The notes below the pieces were generated by a model that was not told the origin of the DNA, searched no databases, and was given only the letters and a program-made list of their open reading frames with translations. Positions 52,100 to 62,337 of a stretch of DNA of 64,000 nt are shown here, piece after piece (the stretch's first letter is position 1; every line of letters begins with the position of its first letter). The DNA is from Lacipirellula parvula (GTDB taxonomy: Bacteria > Planctomycetota > Planctomycetia > Pirellulales > Lacipirellulaceae): the NCBI RefSeq assembly GCF_009177095.1, contig NZ_AP021861.1:6740501-6804500 (forward strand), in the 5' to 3' direction. Made by a program: the position numbers and the translations under genes.

Positions 52100-54772
52100 T
52101 CAACTCAACAGCATCCCCAACTCCGCCGCCGTCATCCCTTCGAGCGGCCCGCCGTCGCCGCTGACAATCGCGTCCGCCAATTTCCGCTTCCGCTGCTGCA
52201 ACTGCAAAATCTTCTCCTCCACCGTATCGCGGGCCACCAGCCGATATGCAAACACCGGCCGCTGCTGGCCAAGCCGGTGGGCCCGATCGATCGCCTGCGC
52301 CTCCGCCGCCGGATTCCACCATGGGTCGAGTAGAAACACATAGTCGGCCGCGGTGAGGTTCAGCCCCGTACCGCCCGCCTTCAAGCTCACCAGAAACAAC
52401 GGGCACGCCGCATCATGCTGAAAGCGCTCGACGCGCTGCTGCCGATTGCGAGTTTTTCCGTCGAGATACTCGTACGCCACGCCCTGCGCATCGAGTTGCG
52501 TCCGCACGATCGCCAGCAAACTGGTGAACTGCGAGAAGACAATCGCCTTGTGCCCCTCGGCGACGATTTCCTCGACCTGCTCCAACAGCGTCTCGAGCTT
52601 CGCGCTCGGCTTACTCGCCAGCTTCGCGTCGAGCAGGCCGCCGTGGCACGCCGCCTGCCGCAACCGCAGCAGCGACTCGAGCACATGCATCCGCGCCGCC
52701 TTCATCCCCTCCGCTTCCACCTGCTTGAGCAGCGACGCTCGATAGTGCTCGCGCAGCTCGTTGTATCGCTTGCGGTCCGCCGGCAGCAGTTCGACGAACA
52801 GCGTCTGCTCCGTCTTCTCCGGCAGTTCCTTAAGCACCTCGTCCTTCGTGCGCCGCAAGATGAACGGCGCCAGCGCCCGCCGCAGCGGTTCGAGCCGTTC
52901 CTCCCCGCCGCCGGTGAACGCCTGCAACGTTTTGCTTCGCCCCAGCATCCCCGGGTTGAGAAACTCAAAGATCGACCACAAATCGCTGAGCCGATTCTCG
53001 ACCGGCGTGCCGGTGAGCGCGAGCCGATGCGCGGCGTTGAGCAACCGCGCCGCCTTCGCCGAAACCGACTGCGGATTCTTGATCGCCTGCGCCTCGTCGA
53101 GAATCACATAGTCAAACGGCTGCTCGCGCAATAGCTCAATGTCTTGCCGCATCGTGCCGTAAGTGGTGGCGACAAGATCGGCGTCGGCGAACACTCCCAC
53201 CCGGTCGTGCCGCTGCGTCCCGGTGTAGTCGACCGCCCGCAACTGCGGCGCGAACCGTTCCGCCTCCTGCAGCCAATTGAAAACAACGCTCTTCGGCGCC
53301 ACCACCAGCGTCGGTCGGTGCTCCGCATTCCGCTGCCGCTGCGACTGCCGCCCCGCCAGCCACGCCAACACCTGCACCGTTTTGCCGAGCCCCATGTCGT
53401 CGGCCAAACAACCGCCGAGCCCAAAGTCCGCGAGGAACGCTAGCCATCCCAACCCTTCGCGCTGATAGCCGCGCAACTCGCCGCGAAAATCAGCCGGCGC
53501 CGCGAGCGGCTCCACGCCGGCAAACGACCGCAGCCGATCGCGCACTCGCACGAACTGCCGATCGACTTCGAGCCGAATCTCGTCACCCTGCTCCGCGAGT
53601 AGCACGTCGAGCAACATCGCCTGCGACGGCCGGAACCGCAGCTGCTCACCCTCGACCTCCGCCAGCTCGGCCAGCGGCCCCCACCGCGCCAGCCACTCCT
53701 CGGGCAGCAGCCCCTGCGAACCGTCGTCGAGCACGACGAACCGCTCCTTCCGCTGCAGCGCCGCCAGCAATCGCGGCAACGGAATCGCCGCGCCGCCAAA
53801 CTCGACCGACAGGTCGAGATCAAACCAATCAACGCCGCTCCGCACGACCGCCTGCGTCTGCCCGGCCCGCCGCACGGGCCGCCCCTCGGCTTCAATCGCC
53901 CAGCCAAGTTCCGCCAGCCCGCGCACGACGTCGTCGAACTTCTTCAGCGGGAACTCGACGTTGCCCGGCGGATCGTAGTAGTAGAGCGGCCGCTGCGGCC
54001 CCACGCGCAGTTGCGACAGCTGTTCAATCAGCCGTTCCTCCGCCGCTTCGTGGCGACGAATCACGCGGTTGCCCGCCGCATCAAACACAGTCGGCAACCA
54101 CGCCTCGAGCCCGACCTCCACCCCGTCGTAATCGAACGCCGCCTCCGCGTAGAGCCGATCGGCTTTGTGATAATGCGGGAACCCCGTTGCATCGGGCGCT
54201 GGAAAAATCCGCAGGATGCCGCGCGGCGCCACGTCGACAATCGGCAACGACAACTCCGCCGCCGCATCGCCCGCTTCCGCCGCATCTCCCGCTCGCGGCA
54301 TGCTCGCATGCCCACCGCTAATCGCGCCCCACCGCCCAACCTGCCACGCCGCGCGCTCGGCCTGCTCCGCCTCAGCGTCGCTCGCCCCCCACGACTCGTC
54401 GTCATCCGCATCGTCGTCGAAGTTGCGTTCGAAGCGATGAATCAGCGCGAGCGGAGCGTTCGCTTCGCCCAGCTCCGCATCGAGCCCCGCCGCCAGCCCC
54501 TCGGCGTCAATCTTCAGCAGCGCCGCCCACAGATGCTTGCAGAAGTCGCCCCCTTCGTAATAGGGGCAGGTGCAACTCGCCACGACGCCGATCTCAGGCG
54601 CCCCCCAACTAATGACGATGCGATACGGCTCGGGCCCGTTCCCCCGCACCGTGCCGACCGCCGAGCGTGCATCGACGCTGCTCCACTGCACCGCCCGCGA
54701 CCTGAAGTAGTTCTCCCCCTTCGCGCGAACCTTCGCCGTGAACTCACGCAAACAGCGGGCGGCAAGCGACAT
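52100..54772 (-). CDS. SNF2-family helicase with SWIM zinc finger
   Basis: The start at the ATG (MSLAARCLREF) is preferred to a GTG four codons earlier; neither has a clear ribosome site. The N-terminal SWIM zinc finger CTCPYYEGGDFCKH lies near residue 70. Residues of about 330-880 form the SNF2 motor: ADDMGLGKTVQVLAWLAG (motif I), LDEAQAIKN (motif II), LTGTPVENRLSDLWS (III), then VFSQFTSLLAIV, NLTAADYVFLLDPWWNP and AIDRAHRLGQ (V-VI). It uses ATP to move on DNA; bacterial members are linked to transcription or repair. Length is 890 residues. Confidence 0.93.
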   Translation of the reverse strand: MSLAARCLREFTAKVRAKGENYFRSRAVQWSSVDARSAVGTVRGNGPEPYRIVISWGAPEIGVVASCTCPYYEGGDFCKHLWAALLKIDAEGLAAGLDAELGEANAPLALIHRFERNFDDDADDDESWGASDAEAEQAERAAWQVGRWGAISGGHASMPRAGDAAEAGDAAAELSLPIVDVAPRGILRIFPAPDATGFPHYHKADRLYAEAAFDYDGVEVGLEAWLPTVFDAAGNRVIRRHEAAEERLIEQLSQLRVGPQRPLYYYDPPGNVEFPLKKFDDVVRGLAELGWAIEAEGRPVRRAGQTQAVVRSGVDWFDLDLSVEFGGAAIPLPRLLAALQRKERFVVLDDGSQGLLPEEWLARWGPLAELAEVEGEQLRFRPSQAMLLDVLLAEQGDEIRLEVDRQFVRVRDRLRSFAGVEPLAAPADFRGELRGYQREGLGWLAFLADFGLGGCLADDMGLGKTVQVLAWLAGRQSQRQRNAEHRPTLVVAPKSVVFNWLQEAERFAPQLRAVDYTGTQRHDRVGVFADADLVATTYGTMRQDIELLREQPFDYVILDEAQAIKNPQSVSAKAARLLNAAHRLALTGTPVENRLSDLWSIFEFLNPGMLGRSKTLQAFTGGGEERLEPLRRALAPFILRRTKDEVLKELPEKTEQTLFVELLPADRKRYNELREHYRASLLKQVEAEGMKAARMHVLESLLRLRQAACHGGLLDAKLASKPSAKLETLLEQVEEIVAEGHKAIVFSQFTSLLAIVRTQLDAQGVAYEYLDGKTRNRQQRVERFQHDAACPLFLVSLKAGGTGLNLTAADYVFLLDPWWNPAAEAQAIDRAHRLGQQRPVFAYRLVARDTVEEKILQLQQRKRKLADAIVSGDGGPLEGMTAAELGMLLS

Positions 54773-54847
54773 CGGCGGCGGCACTCGAGCGAAGGGCGAT
54801 CAAACGCCGCCATTGTCGCAACATCGCCCCATCGCGACCATCCCACT

Positions 54848-54873
54848 AGCCCCGACCTAGCTAGGTCGGGGCT
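54848..54873 (-). terminator. Family C palindrome, copy C3
   Basis: Identical 26-base core to C1 and C2, but followed by a GC-rich stretch and not a T-run. It lies about 55 bases beyond the stop of the small minus-strand gene at 54929. Confidence 0.6.
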
Positions 54874-54928
54874 GCGCGCGGCGACCATCCCCAGCCGCTC
54901 GCGGCTTAGCGCGCAACGACGCTCCCCT

Positions 54929-55255
54929 TCAAGTCGACAACGGCACAGTCAACTCCCGCCGCTCCACCTCCGCCTCCGGAAACAGCCGCCGCAACCGCTC
55001 CACCTCAGCCTCCGGCACTTCCTTCGACAGAAAGATCGAGAGGATCGACTCGTCCCCAAATAATTGCCGAATCGCGTTCGGCCGATTCCGCGAGCCTGCG
55101 CCGCGATCGCCCGGAATGACGGTGACGTTCGCGTACCCCATCGCATCGTGCAGCGCCCCTTTCCGCCGCTGCACAACGCTCCCCTGCCAAGCCACCGCCG
55201 CCGCCACGGCCGTCAACACGAGCGCCATCCGCAAAGTAAACCGAGGCCGCGTCAT
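54929..55255 (-). CDS. Small membrane-anchored protein, 108 residues
   Basis: GGGAG precedes the ATG. The opening MTRPRFTLRMALVLTAVAAAV is a common planctomycete N-terminal anchor (RFTLR plus one hydrophobic helix). The rest is soluble and contains DESILSIFLSKEVPEAEVERL. No family was recognised. Confidence 0.75.
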   Translation of the reverse strand: MTRPRFTLRMALVLTAVAAAVAWQGSVVQRRKGALHDAMGYANVTVIPGDRGAGSRNRPNAIRQLFGDESILSIFLSKEVPEAEVERLRRLFPEAEVERRELTVPLST

Positions 55256-55446
55256 CCCAAGCTCCCGCCAATAGCCATCTGCCCCGCAGCCACCGTAGGG
55301 CGGGTGCTCGCACCCACCTTTACCACGTCAATCTACAAGTGGTCCCAACATCTCAACGCACAGCAGCGTATGCAGCGCAGAAACATTTGCCTAAACGCCG
55401 CCTGCATTCTATTACAGACGGCGTTAGGTGGGTGCAATCACCCACC

Positions 55447-56022
55447 TTACACGCCTACGGCGCGTAACTTCTCGGCAACAATCGCACGACATTGCACACA
55501 TCCGGAGGATTCGCGATCAACGTCGACGCGATTGAGCCGCTGACCGCAGGAAGGACAGCGACACAGGGCGATCTTGACGACCACCACAATTGACCCGGTG
55601 GCCCAGCTCAAGAGAACGAACAGCGTCGCAAACAAAGAAACGGAGATTGCCAGCCTCGCTTCTCGCGGCAGCGTAAGCAATCGCTCAACGAACGCATCTT
55701 CGAAATAGACAATGGCGAAAAACGGCGGTAAACAAGCCGCAATGCAAGCGATCGAAAGCGTGACTCGCCTGGAGAACCACTGATAATCCTCGATTGAAAG
55801 CGGGCGGACGACCATGCGTTGAAATCGAGCGACCGGCGGCGCCACGCTGGCGGCCGTCAAAACCACCAAGGCCGAGAAGATGCTGCAAGCGCCGACAAAC
55901 GCTTTAACTCGCGCATTCGGCCCAAGAAAACTCTCGTAGCTAAATGCCAACGCCGACCATGCCGCCACGAGAAACGTCAACAGCAGTAACCATCGCGTGC
56001 TGAATTTCCATCGAGTCGCCAT
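55447..56022 (-). CDS. Four-helix membrane protein with C-terminal zinc ribbon
   Basis: The start is set at MATRWKFSTRWLLLLTFLVA, with AGGT upstream. The frame upstream lacks signals. It has about four hydrophobic segments: LLLLTFLVAAWSALAF, AFVGACSIFSALVVLTAAS, LSIACIAACLPPFFAIVYF and SVSLFATLFVLLSWATGSIV. At the end is CRCPSCGQRLNRVDVDRESSGCVQC, a two-pair Cys ribbon. It has 191 residues. No family was recognised. Confidence 0.75.
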   Translation of the reverse strand: MATRWKFSTRWLLLLTFLVAAWSALAFSYESFLGPNARVKAFVGACSIFSALVVLTAASVAPPVARFQRMVVRPLSIEDYQWFSRRVTLSIACIAACLPPFFAIVYFEDAFVERLLTLPREARLAISVSLFATLFVLLSWATGSIVVVVKIALCRCPSCGQRLNRVDVDRESSGCVQCRAIVAEKLRAVGV

Positions 56023-56723
56023 GCCAAAACCTAGTGCCACGCTACGGAACTGATCTCCACCGTCCACGCAGGGTAGGTGCTCGCCCCCACTCTACGGTGA
56101 GGCCAACGCACTCATCAAAGGGGTGGCCGAAAATCGGTGGCTGCAGTTTAGTCGCCGTTCCGCTAGGCTGAACCACCGACGCCTGGCTCTCGCTGGGGTA
56201 GCTGCTGCGCAATTGGAAACGGGCCGAATGCGGGCGGATTCGAGCGGCGCCGCAGCGACGCTCCAGGAGCAGTGGCCATCGGGTAGCCCTGGTTGGCGTA
56301 CTCGCCTACCAGGACGGCACAGCCGCAAGAGGCTCGTCACTCGCCGCCAGCCATTCACGCACCATCCGCAACTGACAACTGACAACTGACAACTGACGAA
56401 ACCACCCAACTTACCACGAAGTGTCGCCTCCCAACCACGCAAAAAGGCGACACAAGCAACCTAAAACACGCCCGCCAAACCACTTACAACAACCAGTGTC
56501 GTGTCGCCTAAAATCGCATTCACGACACGAGCGACAAATGCGACACGACATTACACGGCACTGCCCAAACGGGTAACGGGTAGCCCCGGTTGGCGTACCC
56601 GCCTACCGGGGCGGCGCAGCCGCAAGAGACAAGCCAGTCGCAGCCGGCCACTTACCTCTTACTCTGACTTCACATGTCGACGCGCGGCGACATACCACCC
56701 AACGCCCGGACGGCTCCGCCGCA
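56023..56723. repeat. Repeat-rich intergenic region (F2, G1, G2 and a CAACTGA array)
   Basis: F2 at 56121-56138 matches F1 exactly. Near-identical blocks G1 (56281-56331) and G2 (56578-56628) start GGGTAGCCC and share GGTTGGCGTAC. Each carries a hairpin whose stem changes in step (CCTGGT/ACCAGG in G1, CCCGGT/ACCGGG in G2). At 56369-56398 a CAACTGA unit repeats four times. TGTCGC words recur at about 56413, 56445, 56500 and 56540. No gene was seen. Confidence 0.65.
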
Positions 56724-57338
56724 TCACTCCCCCCTCTGAACCCCGACCCCTGAACCCTCCCCGCTCGCCTCCCGCTCAATCACCTCCTGCCGACTCTCCC
56801 GCCCCGAGTTCAACAACCGCTCCCGCATGTAAAATCCGGTCCCCACTGTCAAGACAGCAGCTAACGCAATGAGCAGGTACGGCACGGCCGCGGCAATCCG
56901 CTGCAACAGCGCGTAGTTGGCGAGCGTCCGCTCCACCGCCAACAACGAACGGGCGACCGCTTCCTTCGCGGCGAGCTCCTTGCCGGCGACTTGGTCGGCC
57001 TGCCGGCGCGTGTGCACCGATTCGCGGCCGTCGTGTGCATGCCAAGCGTGCGAGGGCGCCGGCTTGAGCGCAGCGGAGTTCTTCACAAACGGGAGGTGAT
57101 CGACCGATTCGCAGCCATGCCGCTCCCAGCGGTCGATCAACTTGGTGAAGCCGGCGTCAATCCGCCGCACATGCTGATAAGAGGCGGCGTCGATCGCCAG
57201 GGTGAGTCGCCCGTCGTTGCGGGCGGCGCCCCAGGCATATTGCCCGGCCAGCGCCCCGGCGAACTGCTGGAACTCGCGAACTTCGTCAACCGTCGGCTGC
57301 TTCCCCGGCGGGAAGACGACGTAGCAATAGGAGGACAT
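56724..57338 (-). CDS. Membrane-anchored hypothetical protein, 204 residues
   Basis: AGGAAAG lies upstream of the ATG. The soluble N-terminal part (MSSYCYVVFPPGKQPTVDEV, WERHGCESVDHLPFVKNS) is followed by a coiled-coil-like helix (QVAGKELAAKEAVARSLLAV) and one membrane segment IAAAVPYLLIALAAVLTVGTGF near residues 147-168. It ends in a polar tail. No family was recognised. Confidence 0.72.
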   Translation of the reverse strand: MSSYCYVVFPPGKQPTVDEVREFQQFAGALAGQYAWGAARNDGRLTLAIDAASYQHVRRIDAGFTKLIDRWERHGCESVDHLPFVKNSAALKPAPSHAWHAHDGRESVHTRRQADQVAGKELAAKEAVARSLLAVERTLANYALLQRIAAAVPYLLIALAAVLTVGTGFYMRERLLNSGRESRQEVIEREASGEGSGVGVQRGE

Positions 57339-57545
57339 CCATCGGCCTTTCCTCCCCCCCGCCTCGTACGATACCAGCCTGGCTCGCGAAGCTGCAAGTT
57401 TAGGATGAATTTACCTTTGATAATGGCGAACGAAGACCTTCCGGCTAAACTGAGCGACGAGGAACGCGACGGAGCGCGTCGGCCGTTGCCTACAGGGAGT
57501 TCGCGCCCGACGGTGCGGCATGCAAGTACGTGAAAGGATTCGCTC

Positions 57546-58781
57546 GTGCATCGATTGCTTCTAGGTCTCGCGTTGCTGCTGACTAGCCTAACCGTAAACG
57601 CGAAGATAGCGGATGCGGCGACGATCTACCGAGCGCCAGACTTATCTAACGGCCGACCGCTATCGCAACTCCGCCTCCTGCCCAACGGCGCGGGCGTCGT
57701 GGGCGTTGCCGGCAATGAAATCTTTCAGTGGCGATTGGGCCAGGAGCGCACTGTCATCGGCTCGCTCCCTACCTTGCTTGGCGGTTACGTCGTTAATCCC
57801 GTCGCGATCTCCGGCGACGGCGAAGCCATTTTCGGCAACCTTCAGTATCCAGTCGACCCTGGGCGCGAACCCGACGAACTTTGGCGTTTAGCCCCACACC
57901 AGGGTTTTCGCTGGACCGCAGCCAACGGCTTGGAAAGATTCACGATGGGACGACCGAACTCAGGAATTGCGCCGATTGCAGCTTCCCATGACGGCTCGAC
58001 GTTCGTAGGAGTGATGGGATATCAAGAGCAACCCTACTCGCCGCTGCACACTTACACCATGAGATGGTCGAATGGCGCGTTCGAACAACTAGCTCTTCCA
58101 AATTACTCCCCCTATCCGGATCTCGTTGCCGAGAGTTGGTTCCTGATCTCAGGAGACGGCAATCGTATCGTGGGAAGCAAGTACGCCAACAACAATGTGA
58201 GCGGCGTGTTTCAATGGACGCGCGACGGAGGCGTGCAAGACTGGACGCCTGCAGGCGCCAGCAATCCGGCGGTACTCGCGCTGTCACACGACGGCAACGT
58301 CTTCTTCGGGACCGCAACGTTTGCAACCGGCGGCCGGCGCGCCTTTCGGTGGACCGCAAGCAACGGCATGCAAATGCTGGACGAGTTCGATCTGTCTGGC
58401 CAAGCGTCAATCGTCACGACGGACGGCAGCATGGTGCTGGGGTTCTCCTCGCACATCGACGAGTCGAAAGCGACGGGCGCGACAATCCGAAAGGCTATCC
58501 TTTGGGACAAGGATCACGGAAGTCGTCGAATTTCAGCGGTTCTCGACGACGCCGGTATCGCGTGGCGACATCTTGACTGGTTCAATCCAGACGACGCCAG
58601 TCAACTCTCCGCCGATGGCTCCGCCTTGTTCGGCAGCACCACCGCACTGAATTCGCTCGGGCAACTTGAGAGCACGAGCTGGATAATAAAGCTGGCGGTT
58701 CCTGAGCCGTCGAGCATCGCGGCGACTTGCCTCTTCGCACCGATCTTCGCCATCCAACGAAGAATGCCTCGCAGAAGTTAG
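57546..58781 (+). CDS. HAF-repeat-like PEP-CTERM protein
   Basis: GTG start with AAGGA at good spacing. The signal peptide is HRLLLGLALLLTSLTVNA. The body has repeated blocks of the extracellular HAF type: an Asp-Gly turn, then F(R/Q)WT (ISGDGEAIFGN, QGFRWTAANGLERF, SGDGNRIVGS, GVFQWTRDGGVQDW, SHDGNVFFGTA, AFRWTASNGMQML, SADGSALFGS). It ends LAVPEPSSIAATCLFAPIFA plus RR. It is 411 residues and exported to the envelope. Function unknown. Confidence 0.88.
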   Translation: MHRLLLGLALLLTSLTVNAKIADAATIYRAPDLSNGRPLSQLRLLPNGAGVVGVAGNEIFQWRLGQERTVIGSLPTLLGGYVVNPVAISGDGEAIFGNLQYPVDPGREPDELWRLAPHQGFRWTAANGLERFTMGRPNSGIAPIAASHDGSTFVGVMGYQEQPYSPLHTYTMRWSNGAFEQLALPNYSPYPDLVAESWFLISGDGNRIVGSKYANNNVSGVFQWTRDGGVQDWTPAGASNPAVLALSHDGNVFFGTATFATGGRRAFRWTASNGMQMLDEFDLSGQASIVTTDGSMVLGFSSHIDESKATGATIRKAILWDKDHGSRRISAVLDDAGIAWRHLDWFNPDDASQLSADGSALFGSTTALNSLGQLESTSWIIKLAVPEPSSIAATCLFAPIFAIQRRMPRRS

Positions 58782-59038
58782 AGCCCGGATTTCCTCGCCA
58801 TTTCTCGGCATTTTCGGCAGCTGACGGATTAGTCACTGCCGGCCGGGCCCTTGTGGGAGGCCGTTTCGGTGGGCTACGATGGAGCGATTTTACTCGCTAA
58901 ATGCGAGGCAGCCGGAGCGAGTTGCGATGAGTCTAAGAGAGTCCCGAGGGGCTGAACCCCTCGGCTCGCTTGGTTCGCTGCGGCGCCTGCTGACGAGACG
59001 ATTCGCTGCCCCCACCTTCAGACGGAAGATATCCCGCC
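58782..59038. other. carB leader with hairpin
   Basis: About 250 bases without a gene. At 58944-58964 CCGAGGGG and CCCCTCGG form a hairpin. The adjoining GCTGAACCCCTCGGCTCGCTT recurs in inverted form after carB at about 62326-62343 (AAGCGAGGGGTTCAGTCC). The GTG start of carB has CGGAAG upstream. Confidence 0.5.
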
Positions 59039-62000
59039 GTGCCCCGACGAGACGACATCAAACGCATCCTGCTCATTGGTTCCGGCCCGATCGTCATCGG
59101 CCAAGCGTGCGAGTTCGATTACTCCGGCACCCAGGCCTGCAAGGCGCTGCGCGAGGAGGGGTACGAGGTCATCCTCATCAACTCGAACCCGGCGACGATC
59201 ATGACCGATCCGTCGACGGCCGATCGCACCTACATCGAGCCCCTCACCTGGGAAATCGTCGAGAAGGTAATCGAGAAGGAGCGTCCCGACGCGTTGCTGC
59301 CGACGCTCGGCGGGCAGACGGCGCTCAACCTGGCGATGGACCTCGACAAGCACGGCGTCCTGAAGAAGCACGGCGTCGAAATGATCGGCGCCAACGCCGA
59401 CGTCATTGACAAGGCCGAGAGCCGCGAGCGGTTCAAGGCGGCGATGGCGAAGATCGGCCTCGGCACTTGCCGCGGCGAGACGGTCACCACGATCGAACAA
59501 GCGCGGGCGCTGGTCGAGCAAATCGGCCTGCCGGCGGTGGTGCGGCCGAGCTTCACGATGGGCGGCAGCGGTTCGGCGATCGCCTACAACCGGCACGAGT
59601 TCGACGACCTCGTCCTCCGCGGCCTCGACATGTCTCCCACCACCCAGGTGCTGATCGAAGAATCGATCATCGGCTGGAAGGAGTACGAGATGGAGGTGAT
59701 GCGCGACGTCGACGATAACGTCGTGATCATCTGCTCGATCGAGAACTTCGATCCGATGGGCGTCCACACGGGCGACTCGATCACCGTGGCGCCGGCCCAG
59801 ACGCTGTCTGACAAAGAGTACCAACGGATGCGCGACGCCTCGCTGGCGGTGATCCGTGAGATCGGCGTCGAAACGGGCGGCTCGAACATTCAGTTCGCGA
59901 TCAATCCGAAAGATGGCCGGATGATCGTCATCGAGATGAACCCGCGCGTGAGCCGTTCGAGCGCCCTGGCGTCGAAGGCGACTGGCTTCCCGATCGCGAA
60001 GATTGCTGCGAAGCTCGCCGTCGGCTACCGCCTGCATGAACTGCCGAACGATATCACCCGCGAAACAAAGGCCTGCTTCGAGCCGACGATCGACTACGTC
60101 GTGACCAAGGCCCCGCGGTTTGCCTTCGAAAAATTCCCTGAAGCCGACGACACGCTGATGACGCAAATGAAAAGCGTCGGCGAAACGATGGCGATCGGTA
60201 GCACGTTTAAAGAGTCTTTCCAGAAGGCTCTGCGCGGGCTGGAGGTCGGCAGCTTCGGCTTCGGCTGCGACGGCAGCGACCTGTGGGGCACCGACGAACA
60301 GCCCGACGAAGCGGAGATTCGCGCGAAGCTCGCGCGTCCCTGCCCGCAGCGGGTGTGGCACATTCGCTACGCCTTCAAAATGGGCATGACCGTCAAGCAA
60401 ATCCACGAGCTGAGCGGCATCGACCCCTGGTTCCTCGACAACCTCTCCGAGATCGTCGAAACCGAAGAACGGCTCCGCGAGATCGGCGAGTGGGAGAAGC
60501 TGCCCGCCGACATCCTGCGGACGGCCAAGCGGTTCGGCTTCTCCGACCGGCAGCTCGCCGTCATTTTCAAGCGGACTGAAACGGAAGTCCGGACGCGGCG
60601 GCTAGAGCTCGGCATTCGCGCCGTCTACAAGAGCGTCGACACCTGCGCCGCCGAGTTCGAAGCCTACACGCCCTACTACTACTCGACGTACGAAACCGAA
60701 GACGAGGTTCCGGAGAAGAAGCCCGGCACGAAGCGGGTGATGATCCTCGGCGGCGGCCCGAACCGCATCGGCCAAGGCATCGAGTTCGACTACTGCTGCT
60801 GCCACGCCAGCTTCGCGCTGCGGGAGCTGGGCATCGAGTCGATCATGGTCAACTCGAACCCCGAGACGGTTAGCACCGACTACGACACGAGCGATCTACT
60901 CTTCTTCGAGCCGCTCACCGTCGAAGATGTCCTGAACATCTGCGATCGCGTGCAGCCCGACGGGATCATCGTGCAGTTCGGCGGGCAGACGCCGCTCAAC
61001 CTCGCCCGCGCGCTGAAGGACGCCGGTGCGCCGATCATCGGCACCAGCGTTGATGCGATCGAAGCGGCCGAAGACCGCGAAAAATTCTCGGCCATGATCG
61101 AACGGCTCGGCCTGAAACAACCCGCCAACGGCATCGCTCGCAACATGGGCGAGGCGCGAGCCATCGCCGAGAAGATCGGCTACCCCGTGCTCGTACGACC
61201 GAGCTTCGTGCTCGGCGGCCGCGCGATGGAAATCTGCTACGACCAATCGCAGCTCGAGAAGTACGTGGTCGCGGCGTTCGTCGTCGCTCAGGGCCAGCCG
61301 GTGCTGATCGACAGCTTCCTCGAAGGGGCGACCGAAGTCGACGTCGACGCGATCAGCGACGGCACGGACGTGATCGTCCCCGGCATCATGGAGCACATCG
61401 AAGAGGCGGGCGTCCACTCGGGCGACTCGGCCTGTGCGATTCCGCCGTACAGCCTGCCAGGCCCGGTAGTGAAGGAAATTCGCGACGCCGCCGAAGCGCT
61501 CGCCCGCGACCTGAAGGTTGTCGGCCTGATGAACGTCCAGTTCGCCGTGAAGTGGGAAGATTCAAGGCCGATTGTCTACGTGATCGAAGTGAACCCCCGC
61601 GCGAGCCGCACCGTGCCGTTCGTCGCGAAGGCGACCGGCATGCCCGCGGCGAAGATTGCCGCGAAGGTGATGGCCGGCGTCAGCCTCAAAGAGCAAGGCG
61701 AGACGAAGGATCCGGTGCCGCACCACGTCTCGGTGAAGGAGAGCGTCTTCCCGTTCATCAAGTTCGCCGGCGTCGACATCGTGCTCGGCCCCGAGATGCG
61801 GTCGACCGGCGAAGTGATGGGCATCAGCGAACGGTTCTCGATGGCGTTCGCCAAGAGCCAGCTGGCTGCAGGAACGGTGCTGCCGCACCAAGGCAACGTC
61901 TTCGTCAGCGTCGCCGAAAAGGGGAAGCCGGCCGTGGTCGACTTGGCCAAGCGGCTGCACGACATTGGCTACAAGATCCTCGCCACCGACGGCACCGCGA

Positions 62001-62287
62001 AGGTCCTCGAAGCGGCCGACGTGCCGTCGCGGCGGGTGAAGAAGATCAGCGAGGGGCATCCCAACCTGCTCGACTTCCTCAGCGATGGCGAAGTGGCGCT
62101 GGTGATGAACACCCCGCGCGGCAAAGGCGCCCGCACCGACGAAGGCAAGATCCGCGCTGCGGCGGTGCAAGCGGGCGTGCCGTGCCTCACGACCATCGAA
62201 GCCGCGACCGCTGCAGTCCGAGCGATGGAAGCGCTGCGCGTCGAGACGATGCAGGTCGAGTCGCTGCAGGACCGGTTTGGGAAGTAG
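59039..62287 (+). CDS. carB: Carbamoyl-phosphate synthase large subunit
   Basis: It makes carbamoyl phosphate for arginine and pyrimidine synthesis (EC 6.3.5.5). It has 1082 residues, the usual size, with the classic internal duplication. Both halves have ATP-grasp motifs: [24 protein letters not shown] opens the first and [23 protein letters not shown] the second. [21 protein letters not shown] and [21 protein letters not shown] are the paired metal/ATP motifs. It ends with the allosteric MGS-like domain ([40 protein letters not shown]). GTG start. The small subunit gene is not in the window. Confidence 0.97.
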   Translation: MPRRDDIKRILLIGSGPIVIGQACEFDYSGTQACKALREEGYEVILINSNPATIMTDPSTADRTYIEPLTWEIVEKVIEKERPDALLPTLGGQTALNLAMDLDKHGVLKKHGVEMIGANADVIDKAESRERFKAAMAKIGLGTCRGETVTTIEQARALVEQIGLPAVVRPSFTMGGSGSAIAYNRHEFDDLVLRGLDMSPTTQVLIEESIIGWKEYEMEVMRDVDDNVVIICSIENFDPMGVHTGDSITVAPAQTLSDKEYQRMRDASLAVIREIGVETGGSNIQFAINPKDGRMIVIEMNPRVSRSSALASKATGFPIAKIAAKLAVGYRLHELPNDITRETKACFEPTIDYVVTKAPRFAFEKFPEADDTLMTQMKSVGETMAIGSTFKESFQKALRGLEVGSFGFGCDGSDLWGTDEQPDEAEIRAKLARPCPQRVWHIRYAFKMGMTVKQIHELSGIDPWFLDNLSEIVETEERLREIGEWEKLPADILRTAKRFGFSDRQLAVIFKRTETEVRTRRLELGIRAVYKSVDTCAAEFEAYTPYYYSTYETEDEVPEKKPGTKRVMILGGGPNRIGQGIEFDYCCCHASFALRELGIESIMVNSNPETVSTDYDTSDLLFFEPLTVEDVLNICDRVQPDGIIVQFGGQTPLNLARALKDAGAPIIGTSVDAIEAAEDREKFSAMIERLGLKQPANGIARNMGEARAIAEKIGYPVLVRPSFVLGGRAMEICYDQSQLEKYVVAAFVVAQGQPVLIDSFLEGATEVDVDAISDGTDVIVPGIMEHIEEAGVHSGDSACAIPPYSLPGPVVKEIRDAAEALARDLKVVGLMNVQFAVKWEDSRPIVYVIEVNPRASRTVPFVAKATGMPAAKIAAKVMAGVSLKEQGETKDPVPHHVSVKESVFPFIKFAGVDIVLGPEMRSTGEVMGISERFSMAFAKSQLAAGTVLPHQGNVFVSVAEKGKPAVVDLAKRLHDIGYKILATDGTAKVLEAADVPSRRVKKISEGHPNLLDFLSDGEVALVMNTPRGKGARTDEGKIRAAAVQAGVPCLTTIEAATAAVRAMEALRVETMQVESLQDRFGK

Positions 62288-62337
62288 CAAACCGCGTTTA
62301 CATCAGCTGCTGTAGCCGCTAGGACCAAGCGAGGGGT

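Noticed and set aside
59018-60406. 462-codon minus-strand frame
   Set aside because: It is antisense to carB, which is certain.
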